A DNA stretch of 64,000 nt. It comes from Gemmataceae bacterium. Its GTDB lineage: Bacteria; Planctomycetota; Planctomycetia; Gemmatales; Gemmataceae. Positions 34,806 to 43,383 of the stretch are shown piece after piece; positions within the stretch are counted from its first letter, which is position 1; each line of letters starts with the position of its first letter. The notes under the pieces were generated by a model. It did not search any database. It saw only the letters and a program-made list of their open reading frames with translations, and was not told the origin of the DNA. The stretch is from contig JAIBBI010000006.1 in assembly GCA_019694755.1 (NCBI GenBank), forward strand, positions 28,461 to 92,460. Direction: 5' to 3'. The translations under genes and the position numbers were made by a program.

Positions 34806-35387
34806 TCACCGGGCCGCGAGCAAACATATGGCCTCGGGATACGCGACGCATTCCGCGGCAAACACCCGGTCGGCGAGCGATTCCGGCGAGTCGTCACTCA
34901 AGACCGGCACTCGCTTCTGAAGAATTACCTGCCCTTGATCGTACTGGTCTGTGCAGAAGTGAATGGTGCAGCCCGACTCCGATTCGCCGGCCGCAAGCAC
35001 CGCCTCGTGGACGTGGAGGCCATACATGCCGGGACCACCGAATTTTGGCAGGAGCGACGGGTGGATGTTGACGACCCTTCCCGAGAAATCCGGGGGGATT
35101 GCCAAAAGTTGCAGGAAGCCGGCGAGGCACACCAAATCAACGCCCCCATCGCGACAGGCGTCGAAGATTCGCCGGCTGAATTCGTCGCCCGGATTCTCCT
35201 TTCGCGTGACCACGGCAGTGGGAACACCGTGTTCGCGGGCCCGGACGAGGCCGTATGCGTCCGCGCGATTGGAAATGGCCACGACCACCCGGGCGGGCCA
35301 ATCGTTCCGCCGTTCCTGATCCAGCAGGTTTTGCAGGGTTCGGCCCGAACCCGAGAGTAGGACGGCGAGTCGCAGCGGCGGTGACAT
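34806..35387 (-). CDS. purN: Phosphoribosylglycinamide formyltransferase
   Basis: A 193-residue enzyme of the third step of purine synthesis, 10-formyl-THF dependent. Catalytic residues N107 and H109 in VVNIHPSLLPKF and D150 in TDQYDQGQVI match the N-H-D triad. Phosphate-binding LLSGSGRTLQNLL is at the N-terminus. It starts 43 bp from the divergent ileS. AAGGAA lies right before the ATG. Length is normal (about 200). Confidence 0.95.
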   Translation of the reverse strand: MSPPLRLAVLLSGSGRTLQNLLDQERRNDWPARVVVAISNRADAYGLVRAREHGVPTAVVTRKENPGDEFSRRIFDACRDGGVDLVCLAGFLQLLAIPPDFSGRVVNIHPSLLPKFGGPGMYGLHVHEAVLAAGESESGCTIHFCTDQYDQGQVILQKRVPVLSDDSPESLADRVFAAECVAYPEAICLLAAR

Positions 35388-35430
35388 TTCCTTAGAATTC
35401 TACGGTCCCGCAAACTTCCGAGGAGCCGCG

Positions 35431-38400
35431 ATGGCCCGGTTCGAGAAAGTTGACACGCAGGTCGATTTCCCCGCGCAGGAGCGGGAGTTGCTCCGCTGGT
35501 GGGACGAGCGGCAGATCTTCGCGAAGCTGAGAATGCAGAACGCCGGCGGCAAGCGGTGGAGCTTCCTTGACGGCCCCATCACGGCCAACAATCCGATGGG
35601 CGTTCACCACGCTTGGGGCCGGACTTACAAGGATATCTTCAACCGATTCCATGCCATGCTCGGGCACGAATTGCGTTACCAGAACGGATTCGATTGTCAG
35701 GGGCTGTGGGTCGAGGTTGAAGTCGAGAAAGAGCTCGGCCTGAAGACCAAGCGAGACATCGAACAACTCGTACCCGGCGATCGCACGGCGAGTATCGCGA
35801 AATTCGTGCAACTCTGCAAAGATCGCGTCAACAAGTTTGCCCGCGTCCAGACCGAGCAGTCGATCCGGCTGGGGTATTGGATGGATTGGGATCGGACGGA
35901 CGCCGACTGGGCCAAGGACCCTGGTGACCGGAAGTCATACTTCACGATGTCTGCGGAGAACAACGATACAATCTGGACGTTTCTGAAGAAATGCCATGAG
36001 CGGGGGCTGATCTACCGAGGCTACGATGCGATGCCCTGGTGCGGCCGGTGTGGCGTTGGCATCAGTGAACAGGAGAAGGCCGAGGGGTACAAACTCATCG
36101 AGCATCGCGCGGTCTTCGTCAAGTTTCCGCTCATGGGCCGTCCGGGTGAAAACCTGCTCGCGTGGACGACAACGCCCTGGACGCTCACGAGCAACGTCGG
36201 CGCTGCCGTCAATCCCGAGCTGACGTACCTGCGCGTACGGCTCAGGGATGAAGTCTATTACGTCGCCAAAGACGCCTTCAAGTTCAACCGGATGGAGGGC
36301 GGGAGCGACGACGCTGATAGTGAGGGTGCTACTTCCGCCCGAAAAAAACGAGACTGGCTCGAGGGCGTTCCGCATCTCAAAACGATCGAACAGTTGTTCA
36401 AAGAGAAGGCAGGCAAAGACGGTTTTGCGATTGAAGGTGAACTGAAGGGGCAGGAGATGTTGGGCTGGGCGTATGCCGGCCCGTTCGATGATTTCGAGGC
36501 GCAACAACAACCGTACGGGTACCCGGCCGAGACGGCGTCGGTCGTCCGGGACCGGCAATGGGCGCCGGCCGTGTCGGCTGCCTCCGCCCACCGTGTCATC
36601 CCGTGGACTGACGTCGGCAGCACCGAGGGTACCGGAATCGTCCATATCGCCCCCGGGTGTGGTCAGGAGGACTTTGCGCTCGGCAAAGAGCACGGTTTGC
36701 CCCCAGTCGCACCCCTCGACGAAGCCGGCGACTTTCAGCCAGGTTTCGGCAACCTCTCCGGACGCAACGCGGTTGACCCGACGGTGGCCGACGCGGTGTT
36801 TGAGAGGCTGAAGTCGACTGATCGGCTGTTTGCAATTGAAAGGTACGTTCACAAATATCCGCACTGCTGGCGTTGCAAAACGGAGTTGCTGTACCGCCTC
36901 GTCGACGAGTGGTTCATTGACATGCGATGGCGGGACGAGATCGCCCGAGTGGTCGAGCAGGTGACGTTTCTCCCGGCCAGTATCAACGGGAAGGCCCGTG
37001 AACTGGACTGGCTCCGCAACATGGGCGATTGGATGATCTCGAAGAAGCGGTACTGGGGGCTCGCCCTTCCGATTTGGGTCGACGACGTCACGGGCGAATT
37101 TGAGGTCATCGGGTCACGAGCGGAGTTGGCATCGCGGGCGGTGGAAGGTTGGCCGGAGATGGAGGGCCAGTCGGCTCATCGACCGTTTGTCGACGGGGTG
37201 AAAATCCGAAATCCGAAAACCGGTAACTTGATGTCAAGGATTACCGATGTCGGAAATCCTTGGCTCGACGCTGGCATCGTCGGGTTTTCGACGATGAAGT
37301 GGAATACAGACCGCGAGTACTGGCGGCAGTGGTATCCCGCCGACTTCATAACCGAGAGCTTTCCGGGCCAATTCCGCAACTGGTTTTATTCACTCCTGGC
37401 CATGAGTACGATGCTTGGTGAAGGCGAAGCGCCGTTCCGGGTGCTCCTGGGGCACGGCCTTGTCCGCGACGAACACGGCAAGGAGATGCACAAATCCCAC
37501 GGCAACTCGATCCCGTTTGAAGAGGCCGCCGACAAGATGGGTGCCGATGTCTGCCGGTGGCTGTACGCGCGGCACAACCCGGCATCGAACCTGAATTTCG
37601 GGTACGGCCCGGCCGACGAGGTAAGAGCGCGATTCTTCCTGAAACTCTGGAACACCTACGCCTTTTTCGTGAACTACGCACGACTGGACGGCTTCGATGT
37701 GGCCGCTCCGACCGTGCCCGTGGCCGACCGAAATGACCTCGATCGCTGGATTCTCAGTGACCTGCAGTCGTTGATCAGTCGGTGCCGGGAGTCGTTGTCG
37801 GCGTTTGACAGCATGGGCCTCTGCCTAGCCGTCGAGAGCTTTGTCGACGATCACCTCAGCAATTGGTACGTGCGCAGGTCGCGGAAGCGGTTCTGGGCCA
37901 AGACTGCCGAATTGGATGCGAAGGGCCGGGATGAAAAGCTTGCAGCTTATCAGACTCTGTACCACGTTCTTCACACGCTGGCGAAACTCGTCGCGCCGAT
38001 TACGCCATTTCTCTCGGAGACCATCTGGCAGAACCTCCTTCCGCCCGGCGAGCCGGAGAGCGTTCATCTGACGCAATACCCGGAGGTCGATCCTTCGCTT
38101 GTCGATGAGGTTCTCTCGGAAGATGTCGATTCGCTTCTCAAACTGGTGACGCTGGGAAGCGCCGCCCGGAATGCCGTGAAGATCAAGGTCCGGCAACCGC
38201 TAGCCTGCCTGGAAGTAAACGGGGGTGATGCTGAGCGAAGGGCTGTGGCCCGATTTGCCGGGCAGATCATGGAAGAACTTAACATTAAGGATGTCGTCTG
38301 GCGTGACTCGCCCATGCTGACGGCGACCGCCAGGCTGAACAAGAAGTCGGCCGCGCCGAAACTCGGGCCGAACCTCAAGAAGGCAGAAGCGGAACTGGCA

Positions 38401-38823
38401 GGGCTCGACGCGAGCACGATCAAGTTTCCGGTTGAACTGGCCGGAGTACCGCTCGACTTTGCCGATGTGATCATCGAGTATGGCGCGGCTCAGGGCTGGT
38501 CCGGCGTGGCCGATCGTGGGACCCACGTCGCACTGGATGTCCGAATCACAGATTCACTCAAGTCGGAGGGACTGGCTCGAGAAGTCATCCGCCACGTGCA
38601 GGAGGCCCGAAAGTCCGGTGGGCTCGAATTGGAAGACAAGATTTCTCTGTACTTCTCGACGAATTCCGACGTCCTGTCGAGATCCATCGCCGACCATCGC
38701 GAGGCGATTGCCGGCGAAGTCCAGGCGGTCCGATGGTCTCCCGTTCCCGAAATCGGGTATCAGACAACTGCCAAGGTTGAAGGGCATGAACTGGAGATCG
38801 GGCTTTCCAAGGTGACCGGGTAG
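35431..38823 (+). CDS. ileS: Isoleucyl-tRNA synthetase
   Basis: A 1130-residue class I aminoacyl-tRNA synthetase of the long IleRS (type 2) form. The HIGH region is GVHHAWGRT, resembling the H-H-V-x-A-R form of actinobacterial type 2 enzymes. The KMSKS loop reads EMHKSHGNS. The editing domain has TGIVHIAPGCGQEDF, and a charged insertion occurs at about 288-312. The C-terminal anticodon region is followed by a DUF5915-like part (ALDVRITDSLKSEGLAREVI). The ATG at 35431 follows GAGGAG. It is divergent from purN and is followed 51 bp later by mqnE. Confidence 0.93.
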   Translation: MARFEKVDTQVDFPAQERELLRWWDERQIFAKLRMQNAGGKRWSFLDGPITANNPMGVHHAWGRTYKDIFNRFHAMLGHELRYQNGFDCQGLWVEVEVEKELGLKTKRDIEQLVPGDRTASIAKFVQLCKDRVNKFARVQTEQSIRLGYWMDWDRTDADWAKDPGDRKSYFTMSAENNDTIWTFLKKCHERGLIYRGYDAMPWCGRCGVGISEQEKAEGYKLIEHRAVFVKFPLMGRPGENLLAWTTTPWTLTSNVGAAVNPELTYLRVRLRDEVYYVAKDAFKFNRMEGGSDDADSEGATSARKKRDWLEGVPHLKTIEQLFKEKAGKDGFAIEGELKGQEMLGWAYAGPFDDFEAQQQPYGYPAETASVVRDRQWAPAVSAASAHRVIPWTDVGSTEGTGIVHIAPGCGQEDFALGKEHGLPPVAPLDEAGDFQPGFGNLSGRNAVDPTVADAVFERLKSTDRLFAIERYVHKYPHCWRCKTELLYRLVDEWFIDMRWRDEIARVVEQVTFLPASINGKARELDWLRNMGDWMISKKRYWGLALPIWVDDVTGEFEVIGSRAELASRAVEGWPEMEGQSAHRPFVDGVKIRNPKTGNLMSRITDVGNPWLDAGIVGFSTMKWNTDREYWRQWYPADFITESFPGQFRNWFYSLLAMSTMLGEGEAPFRVLLGHGLVRDEHGKEMHKSHGNSIPFEEAADKMGADVCRWLYARHNPASNLNFGYGPADEVRARFFLKLWNTYAFFVNYARLDGFDVAAPTVPVADRNDLDRWILSDLQSLISRCRESLSAFDSMGLCLAVESFVDDHLSNWYVRRSRKRFWAKTAELDAKGRDEKLAAYQTLYHVLHTLAKLVAPITPFLSETIWQNLLPPGEPESVHLTQYPEVDPSLVDEVLSEDVDSLLKLVTLGSAARNAVKIKVRQPLACLEVNGGDAERRAVARFAGQIMEELNIKDVVWRDSPMLTATARLNKKSAAPKLGPNLKKAEAELAGLDASTIKFPVELAGVPLDFADVIIEYGAAQGWSGVADRGTHVALDVRITDSLKSEGLAREVIRHVQEARKSGGLELEDKISLYFSTNSDVLSRSIADHREAIAGEVQAVRWSPVPEIGYQTTAKVEGHELEIGLSKVTG

Positions 38824-38874
38824 TTACTTTCGCGTGCTGGATACGGTTACGGATACGATGCAGGAGAATCGGAC

Positions 38875-39993
38875 ATGACGACGAGACTGGCAGACATCCG
38901 CTCCAAGGTCGAGTCCGGCGAGCGACTTTCGTTTGACGACGGGATTACACTGGAGACCGAGGCAGACCTGTTTTTCCTTGGGGATTTGGCCAACCTCGTG
39001 CGCGAGCGTCGGCACGGCCGACGAGCATACTACAACATCAACGAGCACTTGAATCCGACGAATGTCTGCGTCTATCGATGCACGTTTTGTGCGTTCCGCG
39101 CGGACTTGAAGTCGCCGCGCGGCTACGTCATGACCGACGAAGAGATTGTCGCCCGCGCCGCGGAAGCCGACCGTCTGGGTGCCACGGAAATCCACGTCGT
39201 CGGCGGCCTGCACCATCAGTTGCCGTTCGAATGGTATCTGAATGTGGTCAGGATCATTCACGAGGCATATCCCCGGCTCCACCTGAAAGCCTACACGGCC
39301 GTGGAATGGGACTGGTTCCAACGGTTGACGGGTCGGCCCACGAAAGACCTCCTGGCCGAGTTCAAGGCAGCAGGTCTGGGGAGTCTGCCGGGCGGCGGGG
39401 CAGAGATCTTTCACCCCGAGGTTCGGGACATCATCTGCGAACACAAGGCGGATACGGAAGCGTGGTTCCGCATCCACCGCGAGGCTCACGAACTCGGCCT
39501 GCGATCCAATGCGACGATGCTTTACGGTCACATCGAAAAGCCGGAGCACCGCATTGACCATCTGCTCCAATTGAGGGGTCTGCAAGACCAGACCGGCGGC
39601 TTCCAGACCTTCATTCCGCTGGCATTTCATCCCGAGAATACGAAGCTCTCGCATCTGCCGAAAGCGGGTGGCGTGATGGACCTGAAGATGGTCAGCATTG
39701 CCCGTCTCATGCTCGACAATTTTGCGCACATCAAGGCGTACTGGGTAATGCTCGGCGTCAAGACGGCTCAACTCGCCTTGAGTTTCGGCGCGGACGATAT
39801 TGACGGTACGGTGGTCCACGAAAAGATCTACCACGATGCTGGCTCGGACTCGCCCCAGCAATTGGCAGTGGAAGATTTGAAGCGGCTGATTGCCGAAGCA
39901 GGCCGCGATCCAGTCGAACGTGATACGCTGTATCGCGAAGTGTGGCGAGACGGCTTGACCTGGGAAGTGGAGCGGACGACGACTGCGGTTTAG
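38875..39993 (+). CDS. mqnE: Aminofutalosine synthase (radical SAM)
   Basis: A 372-residue radical SAM enzyme of the futalosine menaquinone pathway. The cluster Cys are C65-x3-C69-x2-C72 in VCVYRCTFCAF, preceded by NINEHLNPTN. HVVGGLHHQLPFEWY and PGGGAEIF are typical of the MqnE/MqnC group, and the overall sequence fits MqnE rather than MqnC. AGGAGA precedes the ATG. Menaquinone is the expected quinone of this organism. psd lies 5 bp away on the other strand. Confidence 0.9.
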   Translation: MTTRLADIRSKVESGERLSFDDGITLETEADLFFLGDLANLVRERRHGRRAYYNINEHLNPTNVCVYRCTFCAFRADLKSPRGYVMTDEEIVARAAEADRLGATEIHVVGGLHHQLPFEWYLNVVRIIHEAYPRLHLKAYTAVEWDWFQRLTGRPTKDLLAEFKAAGLGSLPGGGAEIFHPEVRDIICEHKADTEAWFRIHREAHELGLRSNATMLYGHIEKPEHRIDHLLQLRGLQDQTGGFQTFIPLAFHPENTKLSHLPKAGGVMDLKMVSIARLMLDNFAHIKAYWVMLGVKTAQLALSFGADDIDGTVVHEKIYHDAGSDSPQQLAVEDLKRLIAEAGRDPVERDTLYREVWRDGLTWEVERTTTAV

Positions 39994-39998
39994 TTGTC

Positions 39999-40952
39999 CT
40001 ATGCCAGACGCCCAAGCACGCTGACGCCCCCCCGGACCTTGTCACCTGGTTTAACCAGAACATCCTTGACCCGGTTGGCGGGGCAGAGGAACTCGGTTCG
40101 AGACCCGAACTTGATCATTCCGTACCGGTCGCCGGCCCGAAAATCCTCGCCCGGTCGGGCAAAACACACGATGCGGCGGGCAATCGCCCCGGAAATCTGT
40201 TTGACTCGAAACTCCAAGTTGTTGCTACCCGTGAAATCGGCCCACAACTGTTCGTTCTGTTTCGAACAGTCCGGGTGCCGGGCGTCGAGGTAGCGGCCAC
40301 GAAAATACTGTGCTTCCCGGAATCGCGCGTTGAGCGGGACGCGGTTGCCGTGGACATTGAACACCGACAGGAAAATGCTGATTCGCAGCGTACCCGGTCC
40401 CAGACCGGGCTCGTCGACCGTCTCCACATGAGTGACCGTTCCGTCAGCGGGGCTGAGGACTGCCCGCGGGTCTTCGGGAATGACACGTTCCGGGTCGCGG
40501 AAAAACCAGAGCACTTCCAGCCAGAGGAACACGACGGCAGTCGATGGGATGAGCATCCACGGCGTGATCAGGACAGCCGTAATACTGATCGCGAGGAACA
40601 GGCTTCCCAGCGTAACGCTGAAACCGACGAGTTCCGCAAACCCGTATCGAGCGAACCCCAGTGACTCCCGCGAGTAGTAATCGTCCTCGGCTCGATTAAC
40701 CCAGAATGGGCTGACGTTTCGGAAAAACTTCAGATCTCGCGAGTCAACGACATCGCTCAGGTCGGGCGTCCCTCCTTGGAGTTTGGACCTCCAGCGTTGG
40801 CAGTGTGCCTTGCAAAAGTGGCTAAGGATCGCCCGACGGACTGATCCCCATGCCAATTCCAGGCGGACAAAAATCCCGAAGCCGCCCGGCTGTACCGAGG
40901 TCGGCGATTCCGGTTTCGGGAGATCGAAAGAGGGAGGCGCGGCCACGCTCAT
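39999..40952 (-). CDS. psd: Phosphatidylserine decarboxylase, proenzyme
   Basis: A 317-residue decarboxylase that forms phosphatidylethanolamine. FGSRTEFLCP near residue 280 contains the G-S self-cleavage site that makes the pyruvoyl group. VLSPADGTV and ISIFLSVFNVHGNRVP are core motifs of the short PSD class. About 90 extra residues at the N-terminus contain a C-x3-C (FCKAHCQ), followed by two membrane segments (about 105-155). The gene is convergent with mqnE. Confidence 0.9.
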   Translation of the reverse strand: MSVAAPPSFDLPKPESPTSVQPGGFGIFVRLELAWGSVRRAILSHFCKAHCQRWRSKLQGGTPDLSDVVDSRDLKFFRNVSPFWVNRAEDDYYSRESLGFARYGFAELVGFSVTLGSLFLAISITAVLITPWMLIPSTAVVFLWLEVLWFFRDPERVIPEDPRAVLSPADGTVTHVETVDEPGLGPGTLRISIFLSVFNVHGNRVPLNARFREAQYFRGRYLDARHPDCSKQNEQLWADFTGSNNLEFRVKQISGAIARRIVCFARPGEDFRAGDRYGMIKFGSRTEFLCPANRVKDVLVKPGDKVRGGVSVLGRLA

Positions 40953-40995
40953 AAAAAGAGCTTATCCGGCAGGCCTGTTTCCGACTACGCGGCCG

Positions 40996-41640
40996 TCAAC
41001 CGCCGCCGTTCTTCTGTCCAGCCCCTCGCTGAGCGCGAAGCCGTTCAAGAATTGAACCCTTGGGCTGAGGCAGTTCTGTGCCCGATGCAACAGGCGGCGG
41101 GATGAGCCCGGATGCCTTGGCCGCGGCTGGCGGAGGTGAGGGGCCGGGCACGCCAATTGGCCCCGACCCCATCGGTCCGGACTGGCGAGCCGCCGAAACT
41201 CCGGGAACGCGCGGGATCAGGCCGGACCCTGTCCCGGGTACTGGTGGAATCAAGGTTGGAGTCGGCACGAAGGTGGTCGGGACACCGGTGGGCGGCGACA
41301 CTCCCATGAGTTGCGAGAAAACGGACTCGGTGTCCTCTATTCCCGAAGTCGTTGCGGCAGCCGAAACACTCGAGGCTGTTGGAGCAAAAATCTGGTTAAC
41401 CTCGTCTTCCCGGACGTAGCGATTGATGTAAATCGATGCGATTTCGTCGTAAGGCGTAAAAAACACCCGCCCCTCATCGGTGTTGCCGACGATTCGTCCA
41501 CGGAAACATATGTAGGTAAGCTCGGTGCGCAGAATAGAATCGATACTGAACTCGATGCCCGCTCTCGACATCAGGTTCAGTTCGCTCTGCTTTTCCGGCG
41601 GAAACGCCCGAAGAAGCTCGATCCAATCCGCGCCAGTCAT
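40996..41640 (-). CDS. Hypothetical protein with Pro-rich tail
   Basis: A 214-residue protein of unknown function. Residues 1-80 form a folded domain (LNLMSRAGIEFSIDSI, then YICFRGRIVGNTDEGRVFF and YDEIASIYINRYV), while residues 85-214 are Ala/Gly/Pro/Ser-rich and probably unstructured, ending in KGSILERLRAQRG. There is no signal peptide. GGGAG precedes the ATG. It starts 43 bp downstream of psd on the same strand, and is unlike neighbours in composition. Confidence 0.65.
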   Translation of the reverse strand: MTGADWIELLRAFPPEKQSELNLMSRAGIEFSIDSILRTELTYICFRGRIVGNTDEGRVFFTPYDEIASIYINRYVREDEVNQIFAPTASSVSAAATTSGIEDTESVFSQLMGVSPPTGVPTTFVPTPTLIPPVPGTGSGLIPRVPGVSAARQSGPMGSGPIGVPGPSPPPAAAKASGLIPPPVASGTELPQPKGSILERLRAQRGAGQKNGGG

Positions 41641-41782
41641 GAACGCTCCCGGGCCGGACTACATTCTGCAGTCCAGCCGAAACTCATGCAAATGGTAGCT
41701 TATTCCCGTGGACGTGGGCGGATCCGCGACGAAAATCAGCTCTTTGGAGTTCCAGTTCTAACGGCGGCCGGATCGTTGACTC

Positions 41783-42589
41783 TTATTGTCCCGCCCGCGG
41801 TGTCAGAGTCAGGGTGACCTCGCGCCCTTCGCGGCGGACGACGACCTGAACCGGCTTGCCCGGTGGACACCGTTCAGCGACTTGAAAGCAGTCACCCAGG
41901 CTATCTGTCCAACTGCCAGCCACCGTAAGAAGTTGGTCGCCCACCTTCAGCCCGGCCGCTGCTGCCGCGCCGCCTGCGTGGACTGTTTTGATTTCAACGC
42001 CCGGCTTTTCCGGGGACCTGGCCATCTCGATGCCCCACTGCCCGGCCGGACTGACGACGCTTTTGGCAGCCGGGCCAAACAGCGATTTCATCATGGCCTG
42101 CGTGACATCCTCGGGATTATGTCCGTTCGGACGCAGGGTCAGCGTCTTCCTTCCGTAATCAATGGTGACGGCATACCGTCCGAAAAACGGATACCCCACA
42201 ATCCCGTCGACCGGACCCGTCAACTGTTCGATCGCCTTGAGAGTCGGGTGATCGAGCACTGTTGCCGGGACGTCCTTTGCACTTACAGTGCCGACAGAGA
42301 ATTCGGCGACCGTGGATTGCCCGGGAAACGACGACTTGGCAGAGGCTTTGGTTCGCGATGCCTTAAGTAGCCCAGACTCGCGGGCAATTTTCTGGTTAAG
42401 GAGTACCACCGGAGCCCCGGTATCAAAAATGAGCCGATAGGGACCGGTACCGTTGACCTTGGCTTCGACGGCGATGTGACGAGTCTTCAACAACTCGAAT
42501 GGAACTGTCATTTCGACAGCGGGCGGTTCGCCGGACGCGGCGAGGGGCATCATTCCCAATGTTGTCAGCAGGAGCATCCGCCTGAGCAT
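41783..42589 (-). CDS. Retropepsin-like aspartyl protease with PDZ domain
   Basis: A 268-residue exported protein. Signal peptide MLRRMLLLTTLGMMPLAASG. A retropepsin-like domain has the active-site triplet D56-T57-G58 in YRLIFDTGAPVVLLN and a second conserved part VDGIVGYPFFGRYAVTIDY; a single D-T-G per chain implies a dimer. A PDZ domain covers about 180-268 (GGAAAAAGLKVGDQLLTV). Start ATG overlaps the stop of the upstream homologue by one base (TAATG). It is the last gene of a three-gene unit. Confidence 0.87.
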   Translation of the reverse strand: MLRRMLLLTTLGMMPLAASGEPPAVEMTVPFELLKTRHIAVEAKVNGTGPYRLIFDTGAPVVLLNQKIARESGLLKASRTKASAKSSFPGQSTVAEFSVGTVSAKDVPATVLDHPTLKAIEQLTGPVDGIVGYPFFGRYAVTIDYGRKTLTLRPNGHNPEDVTQAMMKSLFGPAAKSVVSPAGQWGIEMARSPEKPGVEIKTVHAGGAAAAAGLKVGDQLLTVAGSWTDSLGDCFQVAERCPPGKPVQVVVRREGREVTLTLTPRAGQ

Positions 42590-43383
42590 TAGAAGCCCTC
42601 CGTGGGGCTGACAGCAATTTCCCTTTCCTCGCCGCCACGCGTGAAACGGATCGTGGCGATCGTCCCCGCAGGCAGGCTCGAAAGGGAGGCCGGGCTGGAG
42701 ATTTTGTCTCCCGGCTCAATTCCGGCTCGTGCCGCGGGGCCCGTCGGCAGCACATCCGATACGACGCCGTTCTGATCCAGGGTCAGCCCCAGAAAGCCAC
42801 GCAGCGTCGGAGCCTGTGTTTTGTCCCGGCCGAGGAGTTTTCCCATTCCTTTCATGACGCCACCTAACGCGTCGAGACCGCCCGGGGCGGCCGAACGGGC
42901 CGAACGTCGTGGCAATTCTTCGACGGCATAGTCGGTCTTTTGCCAGATCAGATACGGCTTGGTCAGGTCGTACGTAATCCTGAATTGCGATAGCAGTGGA
43001 TAGCCCACGAGTCCGTGGATCTCCGTCCCGGCAAGGCCGAGTCCGTTCATACCCTCGAGTTGATAGAGATCGTCGAATCGGCAAGTCACTTGATCCAGCT
43101 TGATCCCGCCTTCGACCTCCAGCCGATCCAGCGTGCTCCAGCCCGAATTGTCAATCGTGATACCCAGTGATTCCCTGAGCTTTCCCGTCAAAACTACCAC
43201 CGGCGCGCCCGTGTCCAGTACGACATTGAAAGGCCCTTTGTCGTTCACCTTGATGCGGACGATCACATGCTTCGAATTGGACAGCCGATAAGGAACATTC
43301 ACCGCGGCCGGTCCGCGATCCTCGTGCGAAGCTGCTCCGACCGCCACCAACGCGACGAAGAGGAAAAGAATGTGCCGCATCAT
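42589..43383 (-). CDS. Retropepsin-like aspartyl protease with PDZ domain (paralogue)
   Basis: A 264-residue exported homologue of the gene downstream. Signal peptide MMRHILFLFVALVAVGAAS. Active-site D57-T58-G59 in FNVVLDTGAPVVVLTG, then HGLVGYPLLSQFRITYD. The PDZ-like domain covers about 190-264 (RGFLGLTLDQNGVV and GPAARAGIEPGDKI). The ATG at 43383 forms an ATGA overlap with the stop of the 1297-aa gene. The longer frame to 43812 is antisense-like sequence inside that gene and is not used. Confidence 0.87.
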   Translation of the reverse strand: MMRHILFLFVALVAVGAASHEDRGPAAVNVPYRLSNSKHVIVRIKVNDKGPFNVVLDTGAPVVVLTGKLRESLGITIDNSGWSTLDRLEVEGGIKLDQVTCRFDDLYQLEGMNGLGLAGTEIHGLVGYPLLSQFRITYDLTKPYLIWQKTDYAVEELPRRSARSAAPGGLDALGGVMKGMGKLLGRDKTQAPTLRGFLGLTLDQNGVVSDVLPTGPAARAGIEPGDKISSPASLSSLPAGTIATIRFTRGGEEREIAVSPTEGF

